A stretch of DNA of 64,000 nucleotides from Pseudomonas sp. dw_612 (GTDB lineage: Bacteria > Pseudomonadota > Gammaproteobacteria > Pseudomonadales > Pseudomonadaceae), in contig NZ_JAAVVC010000025.1 of assembly GCF_018449725.1 (NCBI RefSeq), forward strand, positions 47,225 to 111,224. The letters run 5' to 3'. This document shows positions 26,549 through 35,697 of the stretch, in pieces. The position numbers and the translations under genes were made by a program. Position 1 is the first letter of the stretch, and every line of letters starts with the position of its first letter. The notes under the pieces are model-generated. The model saw only the letters and a list, made by a program, of their open reading frames with translations, searched no databases and was not told where the DNA came from.

Positions 26549-28134
26549 GCACCGTCGCCGCCCCCGCGCAGCCGTTCAATGTCGCGGACATGGCCACGGC
26601 GACCAAGGTCTTCGCCTTCGCCAGCATGTGCATCGGCATGTTCATTGCGCTGCTGGATATCCAAATTGTTTCCGCCTCGTTGCGCGACATCGGCGGCGGG
26701 CTCTCCGCCGGCACCGACGAAACCGCGTGGGTGCAGACCAGCTACCTGATCGCTGAAATCATCGTGATTCCGTTATCCGGTTGGCTGTCCCGGGTGTTCT
26801 CGACCCGCTGGCTATTCTGCGCTTCGGCGGTGGGTTTCACCCTGGCCAGCCTGCTCTGCGGCGTGGCCTGGAACATCCAGAGCATGATCGCCTTCCGCGC
26901 CCTGCAAGGTTTTCTCGGCGGTTCGATGATCCCGCTGGTGTTCACCACCGCATTCTTTTTCTTCACCGGCAAACAACGGGTGATCGCCGCCTCGACCATC
27001 GGTGCCGTGGCCTCCCTGGCACCGACCCTCGGCCCGGTGATCGGCGGCTGGATCACCGACGTGTCGTCCTGGCACTGGCTGTTTTACATCAACCTCGTGC
27101 CGGGGATTTTCGTCGCCGTGGTCGTGCCGATGCTGGTGAAGATCGATCGGCCGGAACTGTCGCTGCTCAAGGGCGCCGACTACATCAGCATGGTGTTCAT
27201 GGCGCTGTTTCTCGGCTGCCTGGAATACACCCTCGAAGAAGGCCCGCGCTGGAACTGGTTCAGCGACAGCACGATCCTGACCACCGCGTGGATCAGCGGC
27301 CTCGCCGGCCTGGCATTCATCGGCCGCAGCCTGCACGTGGCCAATCCGATTGTTGATTTGCGTGCGTTGAAAGACCGCAATTTCGCCCTCGGCTGCTTCT
27401 TTTCATTCGTCACCGGTATCGGCCTGTTCGCCACGATTTACCTGACGCCGCTGTTTCTCGGCCGGGTCCGTGGCTATAGCGCGCTGGACATTGGTCTGGC
27501 GGTTTTTTCCACCGGGGTGTTCCAGATCATGGCGATTCCGCTGTATGCCTTTATGGCCAACCGCATCGACCTGCGCTGGATCATGATGACCGGCCTTGGG
27601 CTGTTCGCATTATCGATGTGGGATTTCAGCCCGATCACCCATGACTGGGGGGCCAAAGAATTGATGCTGCCGCAAGCCTTGCGCGGGATTGCCCAGCAAC
27701 TGGCGGTGCCGCCAGCAGTGACGCTGACTCTAGGTGGCCTGGCGCCGTCGCGGCTCAAACATGCTTCGGGGTTGTTCAACCTGATGCGTAACCTCGGCGG
27801 CGCGATTGGCATTGCGGCGTGCGCCACCATCCTCAACGACCGCACCAACCTGCACTTCACCCGGTTGGCGGAGCACTTGAACAGCACCAACGAAGCGCTC
27901 AACCAGTGGCTGTCCCAGGTCGGCAACAACTTCGCCGCCCTCGGCCAAAGCGGTGACGCGGGGATCACCGCCAGCCTGCATCAACTGTGGTTGCTGACGT
28001 TCCGCGAAGCCCAGACACAAACCTATGGCGACGCGTTTTTGATGATCATGGTCTGCTTCATTATCGCCACGGCGATGGTGCCCTTGATGCGCAAGGTGCA
28101 ACCACCGGCCGCGCCGTCAGCAAACGCGCATTGA
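26545..28134 (+). CDS. EmrB-like multidrug MFS transporter, DHA2 (14-TM) family
   Basis: The protein has 529 residues with about 14 hydrophobic segments. The first helix contains GMFIALLDIQIVSASL, a form of the DHA2 motif D1 (x-FM-x-x-LD-x-T-I-V-N). The loop LSRVFSTRWLF replaces motif A, and helix 5 has APTLGPVIGGWITD, the antiporter motif C. It uses the proton gradient to pump hydrophobic drugs or other toxic compounds through the EmrA adaptor. The gene overlaps emrA by ATGA. It ends one base before the convergent AhpD-like gene, without a terminator between them. Confidence 0.9.
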   Translation: MSTVAAPAQPFNVADMATATKVFAFASMCIGMFIALLDIQIVSASLRDIGGGLSAGTDETAWVQTSYLIAEIIVIPLSGWLSRVFSTRWLFCASAVGFTLASLLCGVAWNIQSMIAFRALQGFLGGSMIPLVFTTAFFFFTGKQRVIAASTIGAVASLAPTLGPVIGGWITDVSSWHWLFYINLVPGIFVAVVVPMLVKIDRPELSLLKGADYISMVFMALFLGCLEYTLEEGPRWNWFSDSTILTTAWISGLAGLAFIGRSLHVANPIVDLRALKDRNFALGCFFSFVTGIGLFATIYLTPLFLGRVRGYSALDIGLAVFSTGVFQIMAIPLYAFMANRIDLRWIMMTGLGLFALSMWDFSPITHDWGAKELMLPQALRGIAQQLAVPPAVTLTLGGLAPSRLKHASGLFNLMRNLGGAIGIAACATILNDRTNLHFTRLAEHLNSTNEALNQWLSQVGNNFAALGQSGDAGITASLHQLWLLTFREAQTQTYGDAFLMIMVCFIIATAMVPLMRKVQPPAAPSANAH

Positions 28135-28575
28135 TCAGGCTTGAGGCATTTTGCGGAAGCCAATCGCCAAGCGGTTCCAGGCGTTGATGGTGGTGATGGC
28201 CACGGTCAGGTCGACCATTTCCTTCGGGCTGAACTCGGCGGTGGCCAGTTCGTAGTCTTCGTCCGGGGCGTGAGTCTGGCTGATCAGGGTCAGGGACTCA
28301 GTCCAGGCCATCGCCGCACGTTCACGGGGAGTGAAGAACGGCGTTTCACGCCAGGCCGACAAGGTGGCCAGGCGACGTTCGTCTTCACCGCCCTTGCGGG
28401 CATCGGCGCTGTGCATATCGAGGCAGAAGGCGCAGCCGTTGATTTGCGAAGTGCGCAACTTGACCAGTTCGATCAGGTTCTTTTCCAGCGGCAGTTTCGA
28501 CACCGCGGTTTCCAGGGCGATCATGGCTTTGAGCGCATCCGGGGAGGCGGTATAGAAATCGATACGAGGTTTCAT
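28135..28575 (-). CDS. carboxymuconolactone decarboxylase/AhpD-family alkylhydroperoxidase-like protein
   Basis: The protein has 146 residues. The AhpD-core motif is complete: E36 followed by CAFCLDMH with Cys48, Cys51 and His55. It is the redox pair and proton relay of these all-helical peroxidase-like proteins. The later part (FTPRERAAMAWTESLT) is the second conserved helix. Members reduce peroxides or act in unknown redox reactions in the cytoplasm. The gene is convergent with the efflux operon, and its ATG at 28575 has weak upstream purines. The physiological substrate is unknown. Confidence 0.88.
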   Translation of the reverse strand: MKPRIDFYTASPDALKAMIALETAVSKLPLEKNLIELVKLRTSQINGCAFCLDMHSADARKGGEDERRLATLSAWRETPFFTPRERAAMAWTESLTLISQTHAPDEDYELATAEFSPKEMVDLTVAITTINAWNRLAIGFRKMPQA

Positions 28576-28778
28576 GGCAGGGCTCCGTCACAAGTGAATG
28601 TGGAGCTACGTTAAGCCCGCCCGCACCCGTGACAAATAGCCAATATTCGAGAAGACGAGGAGGCCATTGCGGGGCGGCCCAAAAAAGCCAATTGCCAGAG
28701 CTCGGTCCGCGCCACTAGAATGCGATCAATTCTTAATTGCACTCAGGCCAGGACGCCCGAATCGAGTATCTGTCCGCC

Positions 28779-29285
28779 ATGTCATCCGCCGACCAGCCCT
28801 TGAATCAGCAAGTCCATCACTTGTACAGCGAACACCACGGCTGGCTCCAGGGATGGTTGCATCGAAAATTGGGCAACCGCTGCGACGCGGCCGACCTGGC
28901 CCACGATACCTTTTTGCGACTGCTGACTCGCCAGGTTGTCCGGCCGCTGGGCAGCGAACCCCGAGCGTTGTTGACCCACATCGCCAAAGGCCTGGTAATT
29001 GATCGCTGGCGCCGCCAGGACCTCGAACGGGCTTATCTGGAGACCATCGCGCACTTGCCGGTCGCTGAAGTGCCCTCCCCCGAAACCCGTTTCCTGATTC
29101 TCGAAACCCTGTGGCGCATCGAAGCCTTGTTGCGTGAATTGCCGGCGGCCACTCGCGACACCTTCCTGTTGTCCCAGATCGAAGGGCTGACCTACAGCCA
29201 GATCGCGACGCGCCTGAATGTGTCGCTGATTACCGTCAAACGGCACATGCGCGCGGCATTCATTGCCTGCCTGAGTGTCGCTTGA
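28779..29285 (+). CDS. FecI-like ECF sigma factor
   Basis: The protein has 168 residues. Region 2 (RKLGNRCDAADLAHDTFLRL, then RALLTHIAKGLVIDRWRRQD) and region 4 (ALLRELPAATRDTFLLSQIE, then YSQIATRLNVSLITVKRHMR) are intact. Its place before fecR- and TonB-receptor-like genes marks it as an iron-starvation cell-surface signalling sigma factor. Its stop overlaps the FecR start by one base (TGATG). An A+T-rich stretch about 28716-28741 (TGCGATCAATTCTTAATTGC) could hold a weak Fur box, but the match to the consensus is poor. Confidence 0.9.
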   Translation: MSSADQPLNQQVHHLYSEHHGWLQGWLHRKLGNRCDAADLAHDTFLRLLTRQVVRPLGSEPRALLTHIAKGLVIDRWRRQDLERAYLETIAHLPVAEVPSPETRFLILETLWRIEALLRELPAATRDTFLLSQIEGLTYSQIATRLNVSLITVKRHMRAAFIACLSVA

Positions 29286-30244
29286 TGAGTTCATCAGTGA
29301 TCAACCCGCAAATACTCGGCGAAGCCGCCGATTGGCTGGTGCAATTGCACTCGGGCACGGCAACGCCTTCCGATCATCAGGCCATCGCCCAATGGCGTAC
29401 ACGCAGCGCCGAGCACGCTCAGGCCTGGTTGCGGGCCGAGGCGATTCTCGGGGACTTTCGCAACGTCCCGGCCAACCTTGCTATCCAGACCCTGCAACGA
29501 GCCTCGCGCAAGGACGGCCTCACCCGGCGCCAGACGGCTACGCGCCTGGGCTTGCTGCTGATGGCCGGGCCGTTGGGCATCGCTTCGCAACATGTGCCGT
29601 GGCAGCAATGGACCGCCGACCAGCGCACCGCCGTGGGCGAGCAAAAGAACCTGCAACTGCCCGATGGCAGCCAGATAGTGCTCAACACCGAAAGTGCGGT
29701 GGATATCGCCTTCAGCCCGCAGGAGCGTCGACTTCTGCTATTGCAAGGCGAAGTGCTGATCAGCACCGCCAAGGACTCCGCCGTCCGCCCCTTTATCGTC
29801 GAAACCCCGCAAGGCACAGCACGCGCCCTGGGCACGCGGTTTTGCGTGCGGATCAATGGCTCGCGCAGCCAGGTGTCGGTGCTCGAAGGGCGAGTAGAAA
29901 TCACGCCGCAGTTACTGCAACAGAGCACGATCCTCAACCCCGGTGAACGCCAGAGCTTCAAGCTGAACCGCTTTGACTCGCCGGAAAGCTTCGACACCAG
30001 CACCCTCGCCTGGGACAAGGGCATGTTGCTGGCGAACAACATGCGCCTGGATGAATTGCTCGGTGAGCTGGGCCGCTATCGGCCGGGTGTCTTGCGCTGT
30101 CATGCGGATGTCGCGGCATTGCGCGTATCGGGGGCCTTTTCCCTGCGTGATACCGACGCCAGCCTGCGCCTGCTCAGCGATACCCTGCCGCTGAAAATCA
30201 GCAGCCTGACCCGCTATTGGTTGTCGGTGGAACCGCGAGCCTGA
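29285..30244 (+). CDS. FecR-family anti-sigma factor/signal transducer
   Basis: The protein has 319 residues. The N-terminal DUF4880 region reads GEAADWLVQLHSGTATPSDH and QAIAQWRTRSAEHAQAWLRA. A weak membrane segment lies around TATRLGLLLMAGPLGIASQH (about 80-100). The FecR domain follows (QLPDGSQIVLNTESAVDIAF, then GEVLISTAKDS), and the C-terminus contains LDELLGELGRYRPGV, typical of the receptor-contacting end. It holds the sigma factor inactive until the receptor is loaded. The ATG at 29285 is used instead of the TTG one codon before it. Confidence 0.9.
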   Translation: MSSSVINPQILGEAADWLVQLHSGTATPSDHQAIAQWRTRSAEHAQAWLRAEAILGDFRNVPANLAIQTLQRASRKDGLTRRQTATRLGLLLMAGPLGIASQHVPWQQWTADQRTAVGEQKNLQLPDGSQIVLNTESAVDIAFSPQERRLLLLQGEVLISTAKDSAVRPFIVETPQGTARALGTRFCVRINGSRSQVSVLEGRVEITPQLLQQSTILNPGERQSFKLNRFDSPESFDTSTLAWDKGMLLANNMRLDELLGELGRYRPGVLRCHADVAALRVSGAFSLRDTDASLRLLSDTLPLKISSLTRYWLSVEPRA

Positions 30245-30254
30245 CGATCAGACC

Positions 30255-30343
30255 CGTAGCAGCTGTCGAGCCCCAGCGAGGCTGCGTCGGGGCCAACGCG
30301 GCCTCGCCGACGCAGCCTCGCTGGGGCTCGACAGCTGCTACGG
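30255..30343. repeat. inverted repeat (GTAGCAGCTGTCGAGC type)
   Basis: GTAGCAGCTGTCGAGCCCCA and its inverted copy make a stem of nearly 40 bases between fecR and the receptor gene. This separates the sigma/FecR pair from the receptor, which probably has its own sigma-dependent promoter. Confidence 0.85.
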
Positions 30344-30444
30344 ACCCATCCCACATTATTTTCAATGTCCCCTGATACCTTTCTGCGTTTCGTTCGGTGT
30401 GTGGATATGCCTCTTCAATTCCACGCGCTCGACAGGAACGCCGA

Positions 30445-32865
30445 ATGACTTCAACACCCCTGCACGATTTCCCGCTCAAGGCGCTGAGCCTGGGCCTCAC
30501 CCTCGCCTTCTGCGCAGTGCTGCCGCTCACCAGTCAGGCCACCGACGCCGTTAACGAAAGCGCCAGCCGCACCATCAATATCGGCCCGGGGTTGCTCAGC
30601 CACACATTGGCGCAATTTGCCGTGAGTGTCGGGGTGCCGCTGTCGTTCGATCCGGCACAACTGGGTGATCGCCAGAGTCCGGGGTTGCAAGGTAGCTACA
30701 GTGTGCAGTCGGGCTTCGCGCAGTTGCTCGACGGCAGCGGCTTCGAGCTGATCGCCACGGGCGGCAACGGCTACACCCTGGCGCCACGGGTCGCGGCTGG
30801 CGGCGCATTGGAACTGGACGCCACCAGCGTCAGCGCCCTGCGTGACGACAACGCCGAAACCTACGGCGGCGGCCAGGTCGCCAAAGTCGCGCAGGTTGGC
30901 ATGCTGGGTAACCAGGCGCTGAAAGACTTGCCCTTCAGCGTCACCAGTTACACGGCCAAGACCATCGCCGACCAGCAAGCGCAAACCGTCGGTGACGTGC
31001 TGCTCAATGATGCCTCGGTGCGCCAGTCTGCCGGGTTCGGCAACTTCTCCCAGGTGTTCATGATTCGTGGTTTGCCCCTGGCCTCCGATGACATTTCCTA
31101 TAACGGCCTGTACGGCGTGTTGCCCCGGCAGATCATCGCCACCGAAGCGCTGGAACGGGTCGAACTGTTCAAAGGCCCGAACGCATTCGTCAATGGCGTG
31201 ACCCCGAGCGGCAGCGGGATCGGCGGCGGCGTAAACCTGCAACCCAAGCGCGCCAATGATGTACCGACCCGTAGCGTCACCCTCGATTACAGCGCCGATG
31301 GCCGGGTGGGTGGGCATCTGGATTTGGGCCAGCGCTTCGGTGAAGACAACCGCTTCGGCGCGCGGGTCAACCTGCTGCAACGGGAAGGCGACACCGCCGT
31401 CGATGATGAAGACCAACGCTCTTCGCTGATCAGCCTGGGCCTGGACTATCGCGGTGATCGCCTGCGTATTTCCACCGATCTGGGTTACCAGAAACAGGTG
31501 ATCAACCAGGGCCGCTCGGTGGTGTACGTCGATTCCAGCCTGAAAAAAGTGCCCAAGGTGCCGGACGCCAACGCGGGTTATGCGCAGAACTGGAGCTACT
31601 CGCAACTGGAAGACACCTTCGGCATGGCCCGCGCCGAATATGACCTGACCGATAACTGGACGGCGTACGTGGCCGGCGGCGCCAAACACACCCGGGAAAA
31701 CGGCGTGTACTCGTCGCTGACCCTCACCGACCTGAATGGCAACGCCCGTGGCGGCATGCTGTATCCGCCCCACGACGAGGACAATCAAAGCCTGATGGCC
31801 GGCCTCAATGGCCACTTGAATACCGGGCCAGTCAGCCATCAACTGAACCTCGGCCTGGCGGGAATCTGGGGCGAACAGCGCTCAGCCTTCGAAACCATCG
31901 GCACGGCCGGGCGCTACAACACCAATATCTACAACGTCACCGACAAGCCACGGCCACGGGCGACGTCGTTCGGCAGCGACATCCACGACCCGCGCATCGT
32001 CGGCAAAAACACCCTGCGCAGCGCCGCAGTGTCCGACACCTTGGGCTTTATCGATGATCGCGTGCTGCTGACCCTCGGCGTACGACGCCAGGATCTGAAA
32101 GTCGACGGCTGGAGTACCACCAGCGGCGCGCGCACTTCCAGTTATGAAGAGTCGATCACCACCCCGGTTTATGGACTGGTGATCAAACCTTGGGAGCATG
32201 TGTCGTTTTACGCCAACCGTATCGAAGGCCTGGCGAAAGGCCCGACGCCGCCGACCAGCGCGATCAACCGTGACGAAACCTTCGCCCCGGTGCGCAGCAA
32301 GCAAATCGAAGCCGGGGTGCGCCTGGACATGGACAGCTACGGCGCGAGCCTGGGTGTGTATCGCATCGAGCAGCCGTCGAGCTACACCCAGGACGGCATT
32401 TTCCGGGTTGATGGTCAGCAGCAAAACAAAGGGCTGGAGCTCAACGTCTATGGCGAACCGCTGGAGGGCCTGCGCCTGCTCAGCGGCGCGACCCTGATGA
32501 AAACCGAGATCGAAGGCAGTACCAACGGCGTCAATGACGGCAACCGCGCCGTGGGTGTGCCGCGCTTTCAGTTGAATCTGGGAGCCGACTGGGACGTGCC
32601 GGGGATTGAAGGTGCGGCGCTGAGCGCACGGATGTTACGCACGGGCGGGCAGTACCTGAACGCCGCCAACACCCAAAGCATTCCGGCGTGGAATCGTTTT
32701 GACGTGGGTTCGCGGTATGCCTTCAAGGTGGACGAGAAGGACATCACCTTGCGCGCCAATCTGGAGAACGTCGCGAACAAGGCTTACTGGGCTTCGGCGA
32801 ATGGCGGGTACTTGACCCAGGGGACACCGCGGACGTTGAAGGTTTCGGCGACTGTGGATTTCTGA
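30445..32865 (+). CDS. TonB-dependent siderophore receptor with STN signalling domain
   Basis: The protein has 806 residues with a signal peptide ending near PLTSQA. An STN domain follows (INIGPGLLSHTLAQFAVSVG). The plug has the siderophore-receptor pattern KDLPFSVTSYTAKTI, VMIRG-like FMIRGLP and ERVELFKGPNAFVNG. The barrel ends TLKVSATVDF with a C-terminal Phe. The family includes FhuE, FoxA and FpvA, which take hydroxamate or pyoverdine-type siderophores. The exact ligand cannot be read from the sequence. With the ECF factor and FecR upstream it forms the second complete cell-surface signalling set in the window. The start at 30445 has CAGGAA upstream. Confidence 0.9.
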   Translation: MTSTPLHDFPLKALSLGLTLAFCAVLPLTSQATDAVNESASRTINIGPGLLSHTLAQFAVSVGVPLSFDPAQLGDRQSPGLQGSYSVQSGFAQLLDGSGFELIATGGNGYTLAPRVAAGGALELDATSVSALRDDNAETYGGGQVAKVAQVGMLGNQALKDLPFSVTSYTAKTIADQQAQTVGDVLLNDASVRQSAGFGNFSQVFMIRGLPLASDDISYNGLYGVLPRQIIATEALERVELFKGPNAFVNGVTPSGSGIGGGVNLQPKRANDVPTRSVTLDYSADGRVGGHLDLGQRFGEDNRFGARVNLLQREGDTAVDDEDQRSSLISLGLDYRGDRLRISTDLGYQKQVINQGRSVVYVDSSLKKVPKVPDANAGYAQNWSYSQLEDTFGMARAEYDLTDNWTAYVAGGAKHTRENGVYSSLTLTDLNGNARGGMLYPPHDEDNQSLMAGLNGHLNTGPVSHQLNLGLAGIWGEQRSAFETIGTAGRYNTNIYNVTDKPRPRATSFGSDIHDPRIVGKNTLRSAAVSDTLGFIDDRVLLTLGVRRQDLKVDGWSTTSGARTSSYEESITTPVYGLVIKPWEHVSFYANRIEGLAKGPTPPTSAINRDETFAPVRSKQIEAGVRLDMDSYGASLGVYRIEQPSSYTQDGIFRVDGQQQNKGLELNVYGEPLEGLRLLSGATLMKTEIEGSTNGVNDGNRAVGVPRFQLNLGADWDVPGIEGAALSARMLRTGGQYLNAANTQSIPAWNRFDVGSRYAFKVDEKDITLRANLENVANKAYWASANGGYLTQGTPRTLKVSATVDF

Positions 32866-32898
32866 TCGGTCCGAGTCTTTTGGTGTGGCTGATATCGC

Positions 32899-32965
32899 CA
32901 TCGCGAGCAAGCTCGCTCCCACAGGTTATGCGCTAGCCCTTGTGGGAGCGAGCTTGCTCGCGATC
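32899..32965. repeat. REP inverted pair (GTGGGAGC type)
   Basis: Two REP units, close together and inverted, lie between the convergent receptor and channel genes. They probably terminate both. Confidence 0.9.
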
Positions 32966-32979
32966 CGCGCAGCGGCCAT

Positions 32980-34422
32980 TCACGCGCGACTTCTGAGCCA
33001 CTGCAAAAACCCCTTCTTCGGCACCACCACCGGCTCGTCCTGGGTTAATGTCCGCGCCTTGTGCAGCCGGAAATCGAGCAAGGCTTTCATCGCATCGTTG
33101 ATGTCGTGACGCGCATCCAGGCACGGCTTGAGGTAGGCCTTTTCGATGCGGTACAGGGCGCAGAAGGTCTTGGCGGTAAAGGCTGCGGGCACCGAGGTAT
33201 CGGACAGGATGCCGGCCTCGCCAATCACCTCGCCCGGGCCCATGCGCCCGGATTCGAACGGCGTACCGTGACGGATCAGGGTTACCGAAATCACCCCGGA
33301 TTCAATGATGAACAAATGATCGCTGACCTCCCCCGCCGCCAGAATCGTCTCGCCGGCGCGGAAGGTTTGCAGGGTCATGTTCTGGCTGAAGGTTTCTTTC
33401 TCTTCCTGGCGCAGGGTCGAGAAAATCGCCGAGCTTTCCAGCAACGCCCGCGGCCGGGACACGTTGCCCGGCGGGTTGGGCTCGACGCTCGACAGTAGAT
33501 TGATGCCGGACGCCTGCAAGTGCCGATACGCCAGGTCGAACAGCAGATTACGCACGGTGCGTTTCTGGTCCATCGAGGCGACAAACCCGCTGATTTCATA
33601 TTCGACACCGGCGCTGCTGGAGCTTTTCAGAGCGACACTCGGCGCCGGGCGATCCAGCAGAAGACGGCAGCCCTGCATCGCCCGTTCCAGGGCTTCGACC
33701 ACCGTGTTCGGCCGCGCGTGCGGGCTCAATTGCAGGCTGATGGAAACACCGAACATGTCGCTCGGCCGACTGAAGTTGATGATCTTGGCCTTGGCCGCCA
33801 AGGAGTTGGGAATCACCGCCAGGCTGCCCTGGGCGGTTTGCATGCGCGTGGCGCGCCAGTCGATGTCGGTGACCCGGCCTTCGGTGCCGTCGATGGAGAT
33901 CCAGTCATCGATTTGATAAGGCTTGGTGGTGTTGAGGACGATGCCGGAGAACACGTCGCTGAGGGTGCTTTGCAGCGCCAGGCCGACGATGATCGCCACC
34001 GCGCCGGAGGTGGCGAGCACGCCTTTGACCGGCAGGTCGAGCACGTAGGCCATGGCGGCGATGATCGCGATCAGGAAAATCACCGCGCCAAGCAAATCCT
34101 GGAGCAGGCGCCCGGTGTGCCCGACCCGTTGCATCATCACCGCACCGATCAGCACCGTCAGGGTTCGCGCACCGAACAGCCACCAGCCGATCTGCAAACC
34201 GGTGGCAGCCAGGTGCAACGGCACGTTATCGGCCCAGGGCGCCGGCTCCAGCGGGTTCAGGCCTTCGTTGAACAGCAGAACGCTGAACAACGCAAAAATC
34301 ACCAGCCGCACCACCAGTTTCCAGTTGCTGCCGTTGGTGCTGATCAAACGCCACAGCCCAAGATCAATCAGGATCAGGACCAATGCGGCGAGCAGCGGGT
34401 GATCGGTGAGCAGTGACAGCAT
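32980..34422 (-). CDS. MscS-family channel with C-terminal cyclic nucleotide-binding domain (bCNG type)
   Basis: The protein has 480 residues. Four hydrophobic segments fill the first 170 residues. The pore-lining helix and upper beta domain follow (GVLATSGAVAIIVGLALQST, LSDVFSGIVLNTTKPYQIDD, RVTDIDWRATRM), matching MscS. From about residue 345 a cyclic nucleotide-binding domain is seen (FRAGETILAAGEVSDHLFII, then GEVIGEAGILS), including the phosphate-cassette-like Gly-Glu. Channels of this bCNG group are thought to be gated by cyclic nucleotides more than by tension. Longer upstream starts would run into the REP pair at 34514, so the ATG at 34422 is used. Confidence 0.88.
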   Translation of the reverse strand: MLSLLTDHPLLAALVLILIDLGLWRLISTNGSNWKLVVRLVIFALFSVLLFNEGLNPLEPAPWADNVPLHLAATGLQIGWWLFGARTLTVLIGAVMMQRVGHTGRLLQDLLGAVIFLIAIIAAMAYVLDLPVKGVLATSGAVAIIVGLALQSTLSDVFSGIVLNTTKPYQIDDWISIDGTEGRVTDIDWRATRMQTAQGSLAVIPNSLAAKAKIINFSRPSDMFGVSISLQLSPHARPNTVVEALERAMQGCRLLLDRPAPSVALKSSSSAGVEYEISGFVASMDQKRTVRNLLFDLAYRHLQASGINLLSSVEPNPPGNVSRPRALLESSAIFSTLRQEEKETFSQNMTLQTFRAGETILAAGEVSDHLFIIESGVISVTLIRHGTPFESGRMGPGEVIGEAGILSDTSVPAAFTAKTFCALYRIEKAYLKPCLDARHDINDAMKALLDFRLHKARTLTQDEPVVVPKKGFLQWLRSRA

Positions 34423-34513
34423 CAAGCAACTCCAGCAAAGGCCAATGGCGCGAAGATCGCACGGATTGGGCACAGTGTAGGAGGATTTGCTGTCCTGAGA
34501 ACACCGTAAAACA

Positions 34514-34605
34514 ATGTGGGAGCGGGCTTGCTCGCGAAGGCGGCGTGCCAGTCGACTTTGATAGTGACTGACACGGCCTCTTCGCGAGCAAGCCCGCTCC
34601 CACAT
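34514..34605. repeat. REP inverted pair (GTGGGAGC type)
   Basis: Two REP units in inverted orientation lie between the pirin gene's end and the channel gene's start. Confidence 0.9.
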
Positions 34606-34627
34606 GGGTTATGCGGTGTTGCGGGAT

Positions 34628-35494
34628 TTAACTGCTCATCCGCCCAAACCGCCCCGACTGGTAATCGGCAAACGCCTGGTGGATTTCCTGTTCGCTGTTC
34701 ATCACGAACGGACCATGACCGACGATAGGTTCGTCAATCGGCTCGCCGCTGAGCAGCAACACCACCGCGTCATTATTGGCTTCCAGACTGATCTGCCGGC
34801 CGTCGCGCTCGAACAGCGCCAACTGCCCTTCCCGTACCAGTTCCAGGCCATTGACTTGCACCGTGCCGCGCAGCACCACCAGGGCGGTGTTGCGACCTTC
34901 GTGCAGGTCCAGCGTCAGCAACTTGCCGGTGTTCAGGCGAAGGTCCCAGACATCAATCGGCGTGAAGGTGCGCGATGGACCGGTATGGCCGTCGAATTCA
35001 CCGGCAATCAGTCGCAGGCTGCCAGCGTCGTCCTTGAGCGGGATGTTCGGGATGTCGCGGTCGAGGATGGTCTGGTAACCGGCGTCGGCCATTTTGTCCT
35101 TGGCGGGCAGGTTAACCCACAGTTGCACCATTTCCAGTTTGCCGCCGCGTTTGGCGAAATCGTCGGAGTGGAATTCCTCATGAATGATCCCCGAAGCCGC
35201 GGTCATCCATTGCACATCGCCCGGGCCAATGGTGCCACCGGCGCCGGTGGAGTCGCGGTGTTGCACTTCGCCGTCGTAGACGATGGTCACGGTTTCAAAA
35301 CCACGATGCGGATGCTGGCCGACGCCACGCCGCTCGGTGGTCGGGGTGAAGTCGGCGGGACCGGCGTGATCGAGCAGCAAAAACGGGCTGATGTGTTGGC
35401 CCATCGTGTCGTAGGAAAACAGCGTGCGAACCGGAAAACCGTCGCCGACCCAATGGGCCCGTGGGCTGGTGTAGATACCGATGATGTTTTTCAT
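34628..35494 (-). CDS. pirin-family protein (bicupin)
   Basis: The protein has 288 residues, the normal pirin length. The N-terminal cupin carries the metal motif: HPHRGFETVT (two His), a third His in IIHEEFHS and Glu nearby. The C-terminal cupin (VLRGTVQVNGLELVREGQLA) lacks metal ligands, as in other pirins. Bacterial pirins can act as quercetinases or regulate pyruvate dehydrogenase; which applies here is unknown. The ATG at 35494 has a GGAGG-like site (GGAGGCACG). It is divergent from the thioesterase gene. Confidence 0.9.
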   Translation of the reverse strand: MKNIIGIYTSPRAHWVGDGFPVRTLFSYDTMGQHISPFLLLDHAGPADFTPTTERRGVGQHPHRGFETVTIVYDGEVQHRDSTGAGGTIGPGDVQWMTAASGIIHEEFHSDDFAKRGGKLEMVQLWVNLPAKDKMADAGYQTILDRDIPNIPLKDDAGSLRLIAGEFDGHTGPSRTFTPIDVWDLRLNTGKLLTLDLHEGRNTALVVLRGTVQVNGLELVREGQLALFERDGRQISLEANNDAVVLLLSGEPIDEPIVGHGPFVMNSEQEIHQAFADYQSGRFGRMSS

Positions 35495-35647
35495 CGTGCC
35501 TCCGATATAGGTGGGTAAAGCATGAACCCAGCTTAAATCTGATACCAATCCGGCGCTAGACTGCAAAAATCGGCCTTAGCGTTCTACCAGCGAGACGATA
35601 CCGGCATTGACCTTATAAAACGGGAGTAGCCAGGTTTTTATTTCGGA

Positions 35648-35680
35648 CATAATATCGACGAACATTACAACCATAATATC
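35648..35680 (+). promoter_or_regulatory. direct repeat CATAATATC before the thioesterase gene
   Basis: CATAATATC occurs at 35648 and again at 35672, in an A+T-rich stretch 20 to 50 bases before the start codon. The second copy is part of ATTACAACCATAATA, which matches ATTACGGCCATAATA before the efflux operon (25387) at 13 of 15 bases. It may be a binding site or part of a promoter. Confidence 0.4.
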
Positions 35681-35697
35681 CGTCCGAGGACTTGATC

